Source: Fragum whitleyi (taxonomy: Eukaryota; Mollusca; Bivalvia; Cardiida; Cardiidae). Taken from it: a DNA stretch of 64,000 nucleotides. Positions 54,347 through 64,000 of the stretch are shown here, piece by piece. The stretch spans positions 30,162,708-30,226,707 of the forward strand of contig OX411559.1 of the NCBI GenBank assembly GCA_948146395.1. Direction: 5' to 3'. The notes under the pieces are model-generated. The model was given only the letters and a program-made list of their open reading frames with translations, was not told the DNA's origin and did not search any database. Position 1 is the first letter of the stretch. Each line of letters opens with the position of its first letter. Position numbers and translations under genes: made by a program.

Positions 54347-54606
54347 TTTTATATAAAGCAAGAATATCAATGATGATCGAGTGCTGTAGAAATCAAAGTA
54401 CTGAAAGTACTGATAAGTTGGAATGCGTTCGAGAGACGGTGACTTCAAGCTACTAACGAAGCTGACGCCTCCCGTCCACCACAGGTGACCACAAAATACG
54501 TCTCGTCTTTTGACGGGCGTATATGAATCAATGTATTTCAACAACGAGAGACGCTTAAACCCCCGAATCGTTATACAGGCCTGAATCTGATGAAAAAAGT
54601 GATAAC

Positions 54607-55153
54607 AAAAGGGCTAGAATGGCCCTTAACCGTTCACCTGAATTCGATTGGTCCAGTGGATCTTATCCAAGAAACTTTCAAAGATTCATTCAAATTTGCC
54701 TAATTGTTGAAGAGGAGGCATTATTCGAATTATGAGCACTCATTATAGACCCTGCCAACCAATCCATTACAGAGGAGACTCAAAACTAGCCCTATCCTAC
54801 CCTGCCACGCCGATATTTATGGGCTAATGAAAATTTTGCCAACAATATTTGAAGAAGGTCATCAAACGAACATTCTTGCAAAGTTTCATTGAAATCTGCC
54901 CAGTGGTGGAGATGTCGTTCAAAGATTTTGGGCTCACAATAAGCTCCGCCCTGCCATAACCATATTTATTGGCCTATTAGAATATAGCGCCGATTTTGAA
55001 TAGTCACCCAGGGAACATTCTGGCAAAATTTCATTGAAATTGGCCCATCGGTTTAGGAGAAGAATAAGTTTTAAGAAAGTTGACGACGGACGACGGAGTC
55101 AGGGTGATCCTAAAAGCTCCCCTTGAGCACGTTGTGCTCAGGTGAGCTAAAAG
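54607..55153 (+). mobile_element. Fam-D element, copy 4
   Basis: Left AAAGGGCTAGAATGGCCCTT. Units with GCCGATATTTATGGGC.AAT and GAACATTCT.GCAAA. Right TTGACGACGGACGACGGAGT, then the hairpin TTGAGCAC/GTGCTCAGG and the end GTGAGCTAAAA. Confidence 0.78.
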
Positions 55154-55394
55154 GGAAGAAAATGATACGGACCATACAGCCGACTGATGGACGCACAGGC
55201 GAACACTTATACACTCAAAACAGTTTTAATATTATTTTTCAAATGAATTCTGTTCCATTTGAGTTATCAGTTACATTTTTTATTAGAAGTGTCGCAAAGT
55301 GGACATCAACAGTTGATTTATCCATGATGAAAAGCTATTTTCGCAGGGAAGTCTTTACTTCATGAGTTGGAATCTCAAAGACATTTTTTGGACG

Positions 55395-55660
55395 AAGTTC
55401 AATTGTGATTTCGACCTTTGTGACTCCAACATTGGGCACTTTCTCGGGTCATAGACAACATTTGTGTCAAGTTAAATGATTTGGGTCAATTGTTTTTCAG
55501 TCAGAGTGGAACTGTTAACTGTTAAAATTTACTGTTGACCGTGACATGTATGACCCCGAAACATTTCTTTGGGTCATGGGCAATATTTGTATGAAGTTTC
55601 GTTAATACAGATCAATTGCTTCTCCGTTTATCTAGCGGAAAGCAAAAGGTCAATGGACTG
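55395..55660. repeat. Two-unit tandem repeat of about 130 bp
   Basis: GGTCATAGACAACATTTGTG and GGTCATGGGCAATATTTGTA, each preceded by a GACC/GACCCC word, recur about 130 bp apart, followed by GACTGAGAGACAGAC. Probably an interspersed repeat with internal units. Confidence 0.5.
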
Positions 55661-55713
55661 AGAGACAGACATGATGAAATCAATATATGCTCCTCTACTT
55701 CTGAGTTAGGGGT

Positions 55714-56147
55714 ACAGTTAATAACATCGTGAAATTGATAAGATGAACGATTTTGGAATGGTTTAGGCATGATGTTGAATGAGTGAGCGGAGTGAGTTTT
55801 TAGTGAAATTAAAGGGATGGAATCCAATGTCGCTTATTTTGTTCAGGATGAACAAAAATAGCGATAAATAAAGCTATATAAAATATGAATAAACGTTTAA
55901 TCAATAGCTTTCTATTTCGTCAAGAACCAATCAGACGCTTTAAATTTCAATTATGTCAGTGAAATCGCGATTTGGTTCTTGCTAAATTCATTTTGAATGT
56001 ACATGTTGATCTTATTTTTTTTAATAACTGTGAGCGTTTTCGAATGGTTTGAGTGAGTGTTTGGAATGAATGAATGGAGCGCAGAGTGAGAGATTAAGAA
56101 ATTTTTTTATTGAGATGAATTTCACTTTTACGAAGTAACTAACTGTA
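55714..56147 (+). mobile_element. Fam-A MITE, copy A15
   Basis: Left TACAGTTAATAACATCGTGA, hairpin TTTTGTTCAGGATGAACAAA, right CTTTTACGAAGTAACTAACT then GTA. Full-length, with TA flanks. Confidence 0.87.
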
Positions 56148-56987
56148 TGATGGTGCTCTTAAACGTGTCGATGTGTAAGAATGTGAAGAAAACAAGTTGA
56201 ACAAGTTGGTTTGCTTCAAATGGCAAATTGTCTTGGTGATGGAATGCAATTGGGCAAAGATATTTAAGATACGGTGGCAAGGGATGAGTACTAGGTTTTT
56301 ACAATGAAACATTCATGTAGATAGTCAAAAGTTAAATGTGTAATAAGGTCGTTCAGAAAGAAGCTATAACATAATTCTACGAAAAACAGGTCGCGACCTT
56401 ACCAAATAAGCAGATCACGAGATTGGTCTGTGCTATTGCCACAATACTGAGAAAACAGATCGCGACATTACCAAATAAGCGGATCACGTGATTGACTAGT
56501 GTTATTGTCAATTGCTGACCTTATCGGACTTGACTTATCACATGATTTCCAAATATAGTAATACAAACATGTGACACTAATATATTCGTACGCAACTTTC
56601 AATAAATATCGTTTAAAACATAAAATTAGCGTGTTAATAATATACATGAAGTGATGGTTGTGTAATTGTACAGCATTATTACTTTTTGGATGAAATAAAC
56701 TGTATGTCTCTGTCAAGTTGAGATTTACAAAATAGGCCGAAGTGTAATCACATCCTGTTCACGTGATATGTGTTCTCAAAAAACCCGAAATGAAATTATC
56801 TTGTGTTCATTTTGCGGTTTTGTTAAATCTAAGTTGGAATTGCTCCGCATTCCAACTTAAAAAATGGCGACTATGTTAGAACGTGTTTATACTGCAGTGT
56901 AAAAAAACTTTCGATACTCATTCTTGCTATAAGGTAGAGAAATTTGCGCCACAACCCTAAGACAAATAATACAAACTTTGAGTTTAA
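56148..56987. other. Unassigned stretch
   Basis: A short direct repeat (CAGGTCGCGACCTTACCAAA at about 56386 and CAGATCGCGACATTACCAAA at 56456) is the only structure seen. Confidence 0.45.
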
Positions 56988-57058
56988 CGATTGATTGATT
57001 AATCAAATGGAGTTTAACGCTGCTTTCAACATTTCTTCAGTTGTATCGCGGCGGCGAA
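56988..57058 (-). mobile_element. Fam-S SINE 3' end, reversed
   Basis: GATTGATTGATTAATCAAAT tail, GGAGTTTAACGCTGCTTTCA, GTTGTATCGCGGCGGCG. Confidence 0.7.
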
Positions 57059-57171
57059 AACTAACGATTATGAAAAGTTAGAATCAGTGAAGCGTGTAGA
57101 TAGAGGTCATGCTCAAATATTTTAAGTTATATCATTGAGCAAGCATGCAAAAGTTATGTCGGAATGCAGCA

Positions 57172-57303
57172 GCCTTGCGTTCAGGATCAACAAACGGTGC
57201 AAACAGTTTTCCAATTATACCCCGCTTTGCACGAAAGCGCACGTGCAAAGCAGGGTTTAATTGGAGAACTTTTTGCACCGTTTGGTGATCCTGATCGCAA
57301 GGC
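57172..57303. repeat. Fam-P hairpin MITE
   Basis: GCCTTGCGTTCAGGATCAAC ... TTGGTGATCCTGATCGCAAG, ACCCCGCTTTGCACG/GCACGTGCAAAGCAGGG. 132 bp. Confidence 0.87.
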
Positions 57304-57852
57304 AGATTTCTAACGTGATTATATTTGCGGAAGCTTATAGAATAGCTGCGTACTCGAACTTGTTTTATTTTTCAAGTTTAGAATGCATGAAAAGCATGGA
57401 ATAACCAAAATTAACAAATTCTCCTAAACAAAATATACTTGATGCGTCCGGATTCCTTGAATTGAACAAGTCTAATATTCCATGTTCTGGTATGTATTTA
57501 AATTAATAAACAGAAAAAGCTTAACTCACCATTTTTGCACGTGCATCATTAATCTCCCACACCATGATATTGTGAAGAAATGGTTTCAAACTTCCATTTC
57601 TTTTTTTTTTTTTTATCAATTAGCAAGCCTCAGTAATCCTAGCGTTGATATTTTTGGTGAGAATCGATGACTCACTGGCTCTGATGCCTTGAATTTAGAT
57701 ATTACCTGTACAAAACACCCTTTACATGATTTTCAAAGTTAACGCTGAAATGCATATAGCGACGTCTAACAATCGAAATGTAGTCGTTGAAAATCATCTA
57801 AACTACAGCTTGAAAAAAGCAAGAGGTCTGTTAGTTTGCAGTTCTAATTGCC
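57304..57852. other. Mostly unassigned stretch
   Basis: Poly-T at about 57600-57616; half of a fam-Q word (AAACTACAGCTTGAAAAAAG) at about 57799. No gene. Confidence 0.35.
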
Positions 57853-58128
57853 GCCGCCACCATAGCGCAGTTGGTTAGGCATAAGACTTCCAATCTGGAA
57901 GTCGTGGGTTCGATCCCCGGTGGCGGCAAATATCCTTTCCAACGTTTGTCTTTCACCAATGGGTAGATAATCGTAAACCTATGTGAAATAGCAGTCGGAG
58001 GCTAGGAAAGGGTAAAATGGTAGTACAGGTGAAAAAAATACCAGGAATCCATTGTTAGGTGCTCCGGCCGCCGCGATTTAACTACGAGATTGTTGAAAGC
58101 GGCGTTAAAACCCATTCAAACAAACAAA
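57853..58128 (+). mobile_element. Fam-S SINE, complete, with 15-bp target duplication
   Basis: 276 bp. The tRNA-like head (57853-57928) has acceptor arms GCCGCCACC/GGTGGCGGC, box A TAGCGCAGTTGGTTAG and box B GGGTTCGATCCCC. The body has CACCAATGGGTAGATAATCG and AGGAATCCATTGTTAGGTGC, and the 3' part TGTTGAAAGCGGCGTTAAAA followed by a CAAACAAA tail. GCAGTTCTAATTGCC lies on both sides (57838-57852 and 58129-58143). The perfect duplication shows a fairly recent insertion, and the SINE starts exactly at the acceptor arm. The anticodon arm pairs (GACTTCC/GGAAGTC) but lacks a normal T33 loop, so I read it as a SINE and not a working tRNA gene. Confidence 0.9.
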
Positions 58129-58354
58129 GCAGTTCTAATTGCCAAACGATTTTACAGAAGCTTGTTAAGGTTAGAAAAAAGTTTGGTTTTCAGGTCTAGT
58201 TTTATACCCCCGATCGGGGAATTGCAAGCTGGCTGTTTATACTCGGGGCCTTCGGCTGACACAGCACTTCGATTTTCATTCTCACAGATACCCATATGTA
58301 CACTTTGGACAGGAGCAACTTGGTGAGGTATTTTACTCAGAATAAATCCTATAG

Positions 58355-58430
58355 TCCTGGTAGGATTCAGTCACGGGACCTTCCTATCCCGAAGCCACCG
58401 CCCTTACTACTAGGCTACGTTTAGGCGATA
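58355..58430 (-). repeat. tRNA-like SINE head remnant
   Basis: Minus strand: TAGCCTAGTAGTAAGGGCGG and GGTCCCGTGACTGAATCC. Box B is degenerate and no body is seen. Confidence 0.4.
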
Positions 58431-58433
58431 TAT

Positions 58434-59245
58434 GTATGCCAGTCTTTCAGCAATAATCAGGGAATTTATGTGTTTGAATGGATTTCGACATTTCTTAAAA
58501 CGTTTTTTTTTTTATATCGCTCCTCTCCGAAATTCCTTCTGTTTCGTGAACCCCTAGTCCGGCCCCCAGACCTCTGTTGCTACGGACATTAAAACATAAT
58601 TTATCCACAGAATAAATTTCAATGTACATGAAAATAAAAGCAAATTGATTGACCACAGCGATCTGTCAAATAGGATAACTGGCATCAGTATGTTCATGTG
58701 TGTTTGTTGCATCTTTGGACGAACAATTCTCTGCGATACCAGGGCATGTGCTAGCTTTTTAAATTTGGCAGCCATTGACCCCTTTACCATATAATTCTGG
58801 GCGTCAAAACTGGTTTTGTATGGGTTAAAAAAAGAGCAAAACATGAAAATTTATCAGCCCGAGACACTTTATTGTTTATGCCGTTTCATTTAAAAAGATC
58901 ATTTGGTATAGTATGAAGAAAACAATTGATATATGTAATCTTTAATTTTGCATAGGTTGCACCACTGGAAAATTTGTGGGTCAAAATGACCCCCTACAGG
59001 TAATTTTTGAGGGTCAAAATGAGATTTATGGAAGTCAAAACCCTGGTTTAAGGGTCAAACACGAGCCCTGGATATATTGGTACAGGTACCGAACCATCAG
59101 AAACCCGACCGATGAGCGAGCAGCAAAACTTTGCGGAGCTTTTGTCACAACTAATGATAATAGTTAATATTTAACAACGGTTACCTTTGATTTGTTTAAA
59201 AATAACTAAAAAAATCTCTTAGTTAAATATCAAGGCAAAGAACAT
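58434..59245. other. Mostly unassigned stretch
   Basis: Contains the GTGCTAGCTTTTTAAATTTG repeat at 58748 (shared with 6783) and a GGGTCAAAATGA word repeated at 58978 and 59010. The 96-residue minus-strand frame overlaps this repeat and is not called. Confidence 0.35.
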
Positions 59246-59818
59246 TAAAGCCTCGTTTACATTTAGCCTACGGAGCCCGTACGACGCCCGTATCTCGCCG
59301 TAAGCATAAAATCGTGCGGTGCCCGTGCGGTGACATACGGTGCCCGTGCGATCATCGCACGGTCTTACGGGCACCGCAGACTCCTGCGATCTCGTTTAAA
59401 AAAATGTTATACACATCTTTAAAGATCGCAAGCCCGTAGCCTTGTGCGGACACCGCACGGTCGCAGCACGGACATCGCACGGAAGCCGTGCGATGATCGC
59501 GCGGAAATCGTACGATATCTTAACTATTAAACATCCAAAATAAAACCCGTAGAATCATGCGATGACCAAACGGCTTCCTCTCGATATCCGTACGGAACCC
59601 GTACGATCTCTACAAGAGAATCTCACGATTACCTTGCGATATCGCACGCGAGCCGTACGGTCTCATTAAGGTATGTTCCCCCTCAAATATTTTCAAAATT
59701 GGCATTGTGAACACATACGCCGCAGACCGTAGCTGTCTGCGATGTCAAAAAAAATCGTAAGAAAAATCGCAGGCTGCGATATCGTACGGCGACCGTGGCA
59801 AATGTAAACTAGGCTTTA
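59246..59818. mobile_element. Fam-R: CpG-rich DNA transposon, non-autonomous
   Basis: Inverted ends TAAAGCCTCGTTTACATTTA and AAATGTAAACTAGGCTTTA, 573 bp. The interior is crowded with CGTACGG, GCACGG and GTGCGAT words in both orientations (for example GTGCGATCATCGCACGG near 59347 and GTACGGAACCCGTACG near 59590). CpG is very dense while the flanks are CpG-poor. No frame over 60 residues. Multiple subterminal copies of a short motif are what transposase-binding arrays look like. Confidence 0.85.
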
Positions 59819-59863
59819 GCTTATTCATGTATCCATGTGGTGCAGATTTTCAATAGAAGGTTA

Positions 59864-59992
59864 GTTTACGTTTTTGAGTGCGTTATCATTTGCATAGACT
59901 CGAAGAATAGTTTAACGCCCGAGTGCGAAGCACGAGGGTGTTAAAGCATTTTGAGAATCGCTGCAATTGTTAACGCCATCAAAAACGTAAAT
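59864..59992. repeat. Fam-O loose palindrome
   Basis: TTTACGTTTTTGAGTGCGTT ... AACGCCATCAAAAACGTAAA, with an inner hinge CCGAGTGCGAAGCACGAGGG. Confidence 0.65.
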
Positions 59993-60829
59993 TGACGCTA
60001 TTATTGCATAAATAGCAATTATTGTATTTATTCAAAGATAGATGATAGATGATTCATAGAAAAGCTTTAAAGCTAGCTCCAAACCCAAGTTCGTGCCGGA
60101 AAATTGCGTCAAGCATTACACCGCCACGTTTGTCTATACCACCGTTGCTTGGTAAATTTATGACGTCAAAAAATTAAACGCGAGAATAAGATCAACGACT
60201 TTATTTATGCTCAATATTAATGTTAGACCTAGGAACTGATAAAGTATATAGGTCAAGCCAGAGGATATTTAAGTAAAAAAAACTGGGCGTTAACGAATTT
60301 ACTTATTAATCCACGTTTCTCCCGTTTACGCCCAGGTTTTGTTCGTTATCGTATGCCGTTATAACGTAGAGTTTATGCAAAAATACATCTTACAAAATTC
60401 TAGTAAGATCTATTTCTTATCGTGCGGCAAACTGCTACGAAAGAAGAGCGAAACATTGCAAATGCCTGTCGCAAAATAATGCACAGAAAGGTAATTAACT
60501 CGCCATTAAGTGTTCTGATAATTCTTGTATTCGACTTTGTTTACGAGTATGGATGGACAGAACGAAGTGTTACCAGTCGATTTGCTAAGGTTATACAATG
60601 CAAAATATTTCTGGGTTCTGATTGCAAAGCCTGAACAAAACATTAGCTCTAACTTTTACGGAATTTTGATACGTTTTAAATGTTTTTAAAAACCATTTTT
60701 ATTTGGATTTCCCCGGATATCTTGCATTAGTCGATCTCAATGGAGACGAACCTAAAATAAATAGGCACTAATCCTTATTTATTTTTTCTTTGTTTGTCAG
60801 CGTTTAATGTCAAGAATGTTAGAGAAAAA
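59993..60829. other. Mostly unassigned stretch
   Basis: One TGACGTCA (60161-60168). The 70-residue frame at 60422 has a possible donor (AAAG|GTAATT) but nothing else protein-like. Confidence 0.35.
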
Positions 60830-61080
60830 GAGCATAATAAATGTGTGGTCATGAAATACAAATTTATTGAATTAGTCATCTAAAAATACAAAAAAAAAAA
60901 GATAAAAACATGGTTTGTCAAGTAATACGTACTACATGAGTGGTTATGAAATACCAAATCTATCAAACAAGTCATCAATACACAAATAAAAAAATAAACA
61001 GGCTTTTAATAAATTTGGTATGTTTGGAACACAAGAATGATATTTCAAATAAATTTTTGGCCCGAATTTAGGCCGTAAAT
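60830..61080. repeat. Fam-M element, degenerate and partly duplicated
   Basis: GTGGTCATGAAATACAAATT and GTGGTTATGAAATACCAAAT are about 100 bp apart; TTAATAAATTTGGTATGTTT and GGCCCGAATTTAGG follow as in 46040-46100. Confidence 0.5.
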
Positions 61081-62345
61081 CGTTTTTGTTAAATTACAAA
61101 ATCAAGAAAAAAGCAGATAAGTTAGGAATATCATTTAATTGACCATCAATCCAATTGCAAATTCCGTTCAATAGCGGACCATCTACCTATAATGTAGTGT
61201 GCAATCAAAATCATCAAGTATTAACAAAAAAAGATAAAACAAAATAGATAAAAAATAATAAAGAAAGACGCATGCATACTAGACAAACGACGGAAAAGGA
61301 TGATAATAGTAAACTTAAGGACAAAAGTTCTGTCCGGTTTTGTTTTTTTCAATATTTTATTACTTTAAATGAATAGAAAATACTGCTAAGCAATACCGGC
61401 CCTATCTTTAAAACGTGCAGTGTCTATTTTCACCGTAATTGGATCAGAAATGACGTTTACTTAGTTCCAACGACGTTAATGACGTTTAACATTTTTCCCG
61501 CCGCATACGACGTAGCATTGTTAAATTTGCATGGGAGCCTTTCTGTATTGATAATCCAATATAAAAACGCTACATAAGTCGGTTAAATTTGGAAGCCTTT
61601 CCCAAACGTTTTCTTTTTTTTCAATCATAGCATACGTTTTATTTATTTAATTTTTTATTTATTTTTTCGCAGGATTTTTGTAATATTATGCAATAAAGAC
61701 ATTTTCTGCTATATTTTGATTCACGAAACACGCATTTAATTAATCAGTCGTTGTAAAGGAAGCAATCATTCTTTATGTGAATTTAAGAGTTCGTTAAGCC
61801 GTGTTTTTAACGACGTAAGTCAGAACAGTTGAAACAACGTTGTGTCGATCCCGACTTCCGTTTTTAAGAAAAATCTATGCACGAAGTCATTTACATGGAA
61901 ACTGTGTAGAAGTATGCAATGAATTGGGATATATCTTTTACAAGGGTAAGATTTGCAGTATAATATTTGCATAAATAGTCATCTTACTATGAAATCATTT
62001 AGGAAAGACTGGAGCTGGTCATTTTGCAATGTCCAAAACTTGATATACAGTTTGTTATAAAAAAAAAAGAAAAAAAAAAAAAAAAAAAAAACAAAAACAA
62101 AACATAATTTCATTTTCGGAAGATAAGGGTTTAGTCACATTTTGTCCAAATCAGCTAGGAACAACTCACTAACTATTCTCATTTTCGCACAAAAACATCA
62201 AACGGGGCAATAGAGTGCACTTGAAATAAGTGCCAGAAGTAATCATATTTCTGTAGTACGAAGGTCGGTTGTACGTTAATGATCGTGTTGACCCCCTGAC
62301 CCGCCAGTTCCACAAGTGGAGCTGAAAATACAACCATCTATGACG
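61081..62345. other. Unassigned stretch
   Basis: A-rich tract at 62060-62099; one TGACGTCA at 62341-62348, overlapping the stop region of the next entry. No gene recognised. Confidence 0.4.
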
Positions 62346-62540
62346 TCAATGGTGCTCCAGAACATGATTTACTGTGATTTCATATTTGCTGAAACGTTTG
62401 TCAAACTGATAAGCAGCTAGCCCTGAGGTGAAATGATTCATAAACAATAGCTGGGAATAACTGTATGATAGATAACGTGCGATACTCTCCGGCGATAATT
62501 GTCTTTTGGAGAGATGCACTTTTTTGGTAGTTTTTTCCAT
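62346..62540 (-). CDS. Candidate small ORF (64 aa), unknown
   Basis: A minus-strand frame starting at 62540 in GCAATGG, a passable start context. Codons look used (varied residues, little AT-only bias): residues 1-20 are basic (MEKTTKKVHLSKRQLSPESI), followed by an aromatic, helical-looking stretch (ARYLSYSYSQLLFMNHFTSG) and a charged tail ending in His-His. No membrane segment, Cys pattern or known motif. The stop falls in a TGACGTCA palindrome. No repeat family covers it. It might be a short gene, an exon or a chance frame; nothing nearby supports one over the other. Confidence 0.25.
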   Translation of the reverse strand: MEKTTKKVHLSKRQLSPESIARYLSYSYSQLLFMNHFTSGLAAYQFDKRFSKYEITVNHVLEHH

Positions 62541-62652
62541 TGCATTAATTACAGGTTGGAAGTAATAATAACGTAATTCCTAATTTATTTTAGCTATAAT
62601 TCCGATATGTTGATCATTCATCGACAAAGTGTTTGAGGACCTCTGCTCATAT

Positions 62653-62786
62653 GCCCTGCGTTCAGGATGAAAACCTTAGCGAAGCGCTTTCGAAATGATA
62701 CCTCGCTTTGCATGTTTGTGCACGTGCAAAGCGGGGCATCACCTCAAAGCGCTCGCGAAACGCTTTTTCAATCCTGAACACAGGGC
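62653..62786. repeat. Fam-P hairpin MITE, subtype 2
   Basis: GCCCTGCGTTCAGGATGAAA, CTTAGCGAAGCGCTTTCGAA, CCTCGCTTTGCATG/GTGCACGTGCAAAGCGGGG, AAAGCGCTCGCGAAACGC, CTGAACACAGGGC. 134 bp. Inner arms differ from subtype 1. Confidence 0.87.
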
Positions 62787-63110
62787 TGATTTCTAAAAAT
62801 ACTGTTTTAACGAAAACATTAATGACAATTTCATTAAATGACCAGTGAACACATATGAAAGATAAATTCACTATTTTCCTCTATATTTATATCATTCTTA
62901 TCGTCAAAGAAAACTACGATATAATTCTACGTCTTGAGATAGGTACGTCCGCACTTGAAATTTAAGTTAGTAAAATTAAGGTACCAGGTGGTTTATTTCT
63001 TCAAACAAAGCTCAAAATATTAATTTTTCAAGATATGTAATTGCTATTTTTGTAAACCTTAAAAGGGAGCAAAGATATTCTTTTCAATGTTTCTCTTCAA
63101 CATCTGAATA

Positions 63111-63349
63111 TGAGCCTGTGCGTGATATTTCCAACAATCTCACACGTGCGTGAGGCAATAAGTTTGAGTGCCTAGACAGCACACAATGTAAGAAAAATGT
63201 TTTTGGTGATTGTCCGAGGACCTGTTAAGACCTTCCCCATCTACAAATCGCATGGTGAAGACTATTGTCAGACTGTGCAGATGCACAGGCTGACCAGAGG
63301 CTTTGTTATGCGCACGTATGACATCGTTGGAAAATCACGCACATGCTTA
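63111..63349 (+). mobile_element. Fam-E MITE, copy 3
   Basis: TGAGCCTGTGCGTGATATTT ... ATCGTTGGAAAATCACGCAC then ATGC. 239 bp; internal CAGACTGTGCAGATGCACAG. Confidence 0.8.
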
Positions 63350-63953
63350 TACATCACAAACTTTTCTTTCAGACAAATGATCTTTGGTTTTGGATGTATT
63401 CTATTATTCAAAAACTTTGAACTCATGTTCACGCTATGTTTTGGCTCAATTTATAAAATCTTATTGCTATGTTATGCTTAAATCTTGACAATTACTTTGC
63501 TACGGTGTTCAGATTTTTTAACAAATTTGGAAATTTATATTGTTCACAGTTCAATTAATGTATAGCTGTTTAGACTGGTACGGAATTGGTCTTTTCGACT
63601 ATTGTTTGTATTGTTTTAAAACCAGACATGTTTTAAAGATCTCCTAACTACAGCTTAATTATAATTGTGGCTTCGAATTTTCTTTTTCCTAAAATGTGAC
63701 GTTTAATAACATTATCATTTTTAAAGGAAAATAAAAGTAGGACAATATAATGATTAAAATGCAAAACAAATAAAAAACGATGTAGAAAATGAAATAAAAA
63801 AAATATTTTCGAGAAATAATATGCTCAGGTGCAGGTTCATAAATGATAATAAAATACGGACCGAATCAACCGATTTGAAATATCTCTAGCCGTAATTTAA
63901 GTAGATTTTATTAGTGATGCAGTTTCTTGTCAGGAATTGTCACGATTAAAACA
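63350..63953. other. Unassigned stretch
   Basis: Half of a fam-Q core (AACTACAGCTT at 63647). No gene. Confidence 0.35.
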
Positions 63954-64000
63954 GCCCTGCGTTTAGGATGAAAACGTTAGCGAAGCGCTTTCGAAATGAT
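63954..64000. repeat. Fam-P hairpin MITE, subtype 2, cut by window end
   Basis: GCCCTGCGTTTAGGATGAAA, CGTTAGCGAAGCGCTTTCGA. Nearly identical to the left arm at 62653. Confidence 0.8.

Noticed and set aside
1138..56147. CRISPR-like or regularly spaced repeats
   Set aside because: Repeat units are hundreds of bp long, irregularly placed and in both orientations; this is eukaryotic mobile DNA.
57853..57928. A functional tRNA gene
   Set aside because: It is the head of a SINE with target duplications; the anticodon loop is abnormal and the T stem has mismatches.
58554..58844. 96-residue minus-strand ORF
   Set aside because: It overlaps a repeat shared with 6783-6870 and shows no recognisable protein features.
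1..64000. Integrated virus or LTR retrotransposon
   Set aside because: I found no long terminal direct repeats, capsid, protease, integrase or envelope-like frames.

Overview
The window looks like animal, non-coding, repeat-rich DNA: AT-rich (roughly one third G+C by eye), no operons or long ORFs, abundant MITEs, tRNA-derived SINEs, LINE 3' ends with short-repeat tails, and (GA)n, (CA)n and poly-G/C tracts. Several repeat styles (the element ending in a run of GACGACGGAC-like words followed by AGGTGAGCTAAAA; the SINE with a CACCAATGG...GGAATCCATTGTTAGGTGCTCC body; the CG-rich CCGTACGG element) are ones I associate with marine bivalve molluscs. The species cannot be read from the sequence and this is inference. 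No recognisable host gene is present; the window is probably intergenic or deep intronic. 

Layout. Family names are local labels. 1-8.4 kb: an old repeat (fam-H), a long palindrome (fam-L), two fam-A MITEs, a fam-P hairpin, a candidate secreted-peptide ORF on the minus strand (4731-4913), a fam-D element, and fam-B, K and F copies. 8.6-18 kb: LINE 3' tails in both orientations, fam-U hairpins, five fam-A copies, fam-E, reversed SINEs, fam-I and a second, inverted fam-K. 18-26 kb: SINEs, short fam-Q palindromes, fam-G and fam-F pieces, and a (GA)n microsatellite. 26.5-29.2 kb: a 2.6-kb structure with 71-bp inverted ends beginning CACACCC and 5-bp TAACC flanks (fam-T), containing a cluster of TTCnnGAA heat-shock-element-like palindromes. 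30.4 kb: fam-G with a perfect 10-bp target duplication (Mutator-like). 34-36 kb: the only clear protein-coding remnant, the C-terminus of a LINE polyprotein. 37.4-39 kb: a fam-D element built from about ten 143-bp units. 39-56 kb: more fam-A, a SINE nested inside a fam-B palindrome, and two inverted 965-bp TTAA-flanked palindromic elements (fam-C, 8.5 kb apart). 57-64 kb: a complete SINE with a 15-bp target duplication, the CpG-rich fam-R element, and fam-P and E copies; a fam-P copy is cut by the window end. 

How it works together: almost everything recognisable is non-autonomous mobile DNA. Fam-A alone has about 15 copies. Many elements are near-perfect palindromes, so most apparent ORFs are translations of repeats. 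Six short open stretches with more coding-like composition are listed at low confidence as candidate exons or pseudo-exons. All boundaries, copy counts and identities were read by eye, without alignment.
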